This document shows, piece by piece, positions 62,140 through 64,000 of a stretch of 64,000 nucleotides of DNA. The position numbers were made by a program, and so were the translations under genes. Source of the stretch: Sulfurimonas sp. HSL3-1 (GTDB lineage: Bacteria > Campylobacterota > Campylobacteria > Campylobacterales > Sulfurimonadaceae); the NCBI RefSeq assembly GCF_039645995.1, contig NZ_CP147920.1, positions 1,302,001 to 1,366,000 on the forward strand, written 5' to 3'. Within the stretch, counting starts at the first letter, position 1. Each line of letters begins with the position of its first letter. Under the pieces are notes generated by a model. That model did no database searches and was not told the DNA's origin. It saw nothing but the letters and a program-made list of their open reading frames with translations.

Positions 62140-63180
62140 ATGGAACGCATCTATTCGAAAACGGCGGAGTCCGAGGCGGCGATCGCCCTGATGGAGAACC
62201 TGCAGCTCTACTTTGTCAACCGCCTCAACGGGCTGAGCCAGATCTTCGGCGGGAACGTCCCCTTCGAAGCCATAGAGTGGTTCCGCGACGAGGGGCGCCA
62301 CGGCGGCGGGATGCGCTACGAAGGGCGCGACGAGCGGCTCTTCAACCGTGCTTCCGTCAACGTATCGCAGGTGCATTACGAGGATATGCCCGAGAAGAAG
62401 CTCGACGCCGCCAGCGCCATCTCGACCATCATCCACCCGCGCAACCCCCATGTCCCCTCCATCCACATGCACATCAGCTATACCCGCATGAAGGACGGCG
62501 AGGGCTACTGGCGCATCATGGCGGACCTGAACCCCTCCATCTTCTACGAAGAGGATCAGCACCGTTTTATCGAACACCTCAATTTCATCACCCCGGACCT
62601 CTTTGAGCGGGGCGCGGAACAGGGTGACCGCTACTTCAACATCCCCGCCCTCGGACGCCACCGCGGCGTCGCGCACTTCTACCTTGAGCACCACAACAGC
62701 GGCGACTTCGGGACGGACTACGGGTTTGCGAAATATTTTGCCGAGCAGGTGATCGACGTCTATGTCTCCATCATCGCCGACGCCCTGGCCAAGCGGACGG
62801 AGGTGAGCGAAGAGGATGTCGCCGAACAGCTCGCCTACCACACCCTCTACCTCTTCCAGGTCCTCACCCTCGACCGCGGCACGACCTCGGGGCTGCTGAT
62901 CCACGACCAGAACGACGTCGGCATCATGGGCTCCATCCCCGAGTTCGTCGACAAGGCCCTGCTGCAGAGCTGGCTGCCGAAGATGGCTGCCCCGCAAGAC
63001 GCGCTCCTGCAGGCCATCATCGACGCCCTTCCCGAAGCGGACGAGATCGTCCTGGTCGACGAAGCGGTCAAGGCGCGCCTGGCCGAAGCGGTGCGCGCCC
63101 ATTACAAAGCCCATCCCGAAGCCCTCGCCATGCAGGCCGACAGCGCCGTTGTTCCCCCGACCGTGGAGAACCACCGCTGA
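62140..63180 (+). CDS. hemF: Oxygen-dependent coproporphyrinogen III oxidase
   Basis: The 346-residue enzyme decarboxylates coproporphyrinogen III to protoporphyrinogen IX using O2. Family signs are HPRNPHVPSIHMHISY, the segment around RDEGRHGGGMRYEG and the YFNIPALGRHRGVAHFY region. It has an extended C-terminal part relative to E. coli HemF (299 residues). It implies at least microaerobic growth. Confidence 0.85.
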   Translation: MERIYSKTAESEAAIALMENLQLYFVNRLNGLSQIFGGNVPFEAIEWFRDEGRHGGGMRYEGRDERLFNRASVNVSQVHYEDMPEKKLDAASAISTIIHPRNPHVPSIHMHISYTRMKDGEGYWRIMADLNPSIFYEEDQHRFIEHLNFITPDLFERGAEQGDRYFNIPALGRHRGVAHFYLEHHNSGDFGTDYGFAKYFAEQVIDVYVSIIADALAKRTEVSEEDVAEQLAYHTLYLFQVLTLDRGTTSGLLIHDQNDVGIMGSIPEFVDKALLQSWLPKMAAPQDALLQAIIDALPEADEIVLVDEAVKARLAEAVRAHYKAHPEALAMQADSAVVPPTVENHR

Positions 63181-63187
63181 TTTCAGG

Positions 63188-63193
63188 CTATAA
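63188..63193 (+). promoter_or_regulatory. -10 element before the 47-residue membrane protein
   Basis: A consensus TATAAT lies eight bases after the hemF stop and 31 bases before the next GTG start, so the small gene may have its own promoter. No -35 is obvious. Confidence 0.4.
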
Positions 63194-63223
63194 TGGTCTG
63201 AAGACAACCACGAGGAGTTGACA

Positions 63224-63367
63224 GTGGGCCCCGCGAACCTCCCGCCGGACAGTGCCGGCCATCTCAACACCGCCGCCCTGCCCGGCTTTATGGTCTGGGC
63301 CGGGGTCATCATCTGCCTCGTCGCCTTTGCCTGGTACCTCGAAAAGCAGCGCAACGACGACGAATAA
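63224..63367 (+). CDS. 47-residue single-helix membrane protein
   Basis: A GTG start after CGAGGAG encodes a short polar N-terminus rich in Pro and Ala, one transmembrane helix (about 22-39, GFMVWAGVIICLVAFAW), and a charged YLEKQRNDDE tail. The layout resembles small oxidase-associated or regulator peptides such as CcoQ, but no specific match can be claimed. Good ribosome site, TATAAT upstream and a terminator-like hairpin downstream support it as real. Confidence 0.6.
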   Translation: MGPANLPPDSAGHLNTAALPGFMVWAGVIICLVAFAWYLEKQRNDDE

Positions 63368-63381
63368 TCCCCAGCTCGTAC

Positions 63382-63414
63382 CCGGCGCATGGTTTTCACC
63401 TCCGCCGGCGATTT
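63382..63414 (+). terminator. Probable terminator before the TrkA-like gene
   Basis: CCGGCG and CGCCGG form a six-bp stem with a 15-base loop, followed by CGATTTTAA. The large loop makes it a moderate terminator. Confidence 0.45.
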
Positions 63415-63484
63415 TAAGCCCCCTCTTTTACAAACCGGATGCCCTTAAGAAACTGTGTACTACAATGCACCTCAAGGACACAGC

Positions 63485-64000
63485 GTGAATATAATCATTG
63501 CGGGTGCGGGACGGGTCGGCTACCGCCTGGCGGGTACCCTTTCGCACCGCCACAACGTCACCATCATCGACCAGAGGCCCTCCGCGCTGCAGCAGCTGCA
63601 GGAGAGCATCGACGTCTTCACCATCGCCGGGAACATCGAAGACCCAGACACCTACGCTCCCCTGAAAAACCGCCGTTTCGATATCTTCATCGCCGTCACC
63701 GACAGCGACGAGGCGAACATCCTCTCCACCCTCATTGCCGGGGACGTCATCGTCGCCGACCGGAAGATCATCCGCCTCAAGAACCCCTTCTTCGCCGACA
63801 GTACCATCGCCGGGAAGCTCGGGATCAGCACAGCCGTCTTCCCCTTCTCCTCCGCGGCAAAGTCCATCAGCGCGCTGCTGGATTTTCCCCAGGCGAACAA
63901 CGTCAAATCCTTCATCTACACCTCCTTCCTCATGATCTCCGTTTTCGTGGACGAAGCCCCCGAAGCGGGCATCCCGGTGTCGCATTTTATCCATGAAAGC
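63485..64000 (+). CDS. trkA: TrkA-type NAD-binding potassium uptake protein (N-terminal part)
   Basis: The first 172 residues lie in the window. The Rossmann (RCK) domain starts NIIIAGAGRVGYRLAGTL with the GxGxxG loop. Then VTIIDQRPSALQQL, a shortened switch region and FIAVTDSDEANIL follow. TrkA is the cytoplasmic regulatory subunit of Trk/Ktr potassium channels. The start is GTG after AAGGA, and a -10-like TACAAT lies about 20 bases upstream. The gene runs off the window end. Confidence 0.8.
   Translation, partial: MNIIIAGAGRVGYRLAGTLSHRHNVTIIDQRPSALQQLQESIDVFTIAGNIEDPDTYAPLKNRRFDIFIAVTDSDEANILSTLIAGDVIVADRKIIRLKNPFFADSTIAGKLGISTAVFPFSSAAKSISALLDFPQANNVKSFIYTSFLMISVFVDEAPEAGIPVSHFIHES

Noticed and set aside
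1-64000. tRNA, rRNA, CRISPR arrays and insertion sequences
   Set aside because: I looked for T-loop signatures, regularly spaced repeats and transposase motifs and found none. A short tRNA could still be missed by eye.

Overview
The window reads as chromosome of a GC-rich member of the Campylobacterota (epsilonproteobacteria), probably a free-living Sulfurimonas-like relative. The main support is the block cvpA-fur-lysS-glyA-DUF1882-SPOR-trpE-aroE, which closely resembles a conserved Campylobacterota gene order. Further support comes from a class II DAHP synthase, a degenerate dihydroorotase, a gnnA/gnnB-type lipid A gene pair, an ECF nickel transporter, and frequent TTG/GTG starts with 1-4 base overlaps between genes. 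I saw no rRNA, tRNA, CRISPR array or insertion sequence. No gene-free stretch exceeds 300 bases.

Layout. 1-2 kb: end of an MFS drug exporter, a small HxH-repeat protein, a GNAT enzyme and a J-domain protein. 2.0-4.4 kb: a lower-GC insert-like block with a membrane diguanylate cyclase and an unknown membrane protein. 4.4-11.9 kb: a DUF4188 protein, glyS, a HugZ-like protein, cardiolipin synthase, superoxide reductase, a UDG-superfamily protein, a periplasmic protein and a thioesterase. 11.9-25.8 kb: a glycogen/alpha-glucan cluster, all on the minus strand: CBM48 protein, nucleotidyltransferase/PMM fusion, GH57, galT-like, two glgA paralogues, glgB, pgi and a GT35 phosphorylase-like protein. 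25.9-27.7 kb: gatC, a Spx/ArsC-like gene and pilT. 27.7-37.7 kb: class II DAHP synthase and the conserved cvpA-to-aroE run, ending in a lytic transglycosylase. 37.7-41.8 kb: a nickel ECF uptake operon with an outer-membrane barrel. 42-46.3 kb: a DUF4139 protein, a kinase fusion, recR and a methyltransferase.

46.3-49.2 kb is the most unusual part. It is an AT-rich island bracketed by imperfect direct repeats of about 50 bp, and it encodes an HExxH zinc-peptidase-like protein, a caspase-like protease and a four-helix membrane protein. I interpret it as a candidate abortive-infection or anti-phage module built from two proteases and a membrane effector.

49.2-57.4 kb: a methyltransferase, mltA, dnaJ, chorismate mutase, a second methyltransferase, an ABC exporter, a DUF4382 lipoprotein and a dihydroorotase-like protein. 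57.5-64 kb: a cytochrome c, then lpxB-gnnB-gnnA-lpxA-like for lipid A with 2,3-diamino sugar, a hypothetical gene, hemF, a 47-residue membrane protein and the start of a TrkA-type protein.

Recurring themes are enzyme relatives that have lost catalytic residues: the GT35 protein without its PLP lysine, the PMM domain without phosphoserine and metal loops, the LpxA-like protein without its catalytic histidine, and the dihydroorotase without its HxH. Function calls are from reading motifs by eye. No database search was possible.
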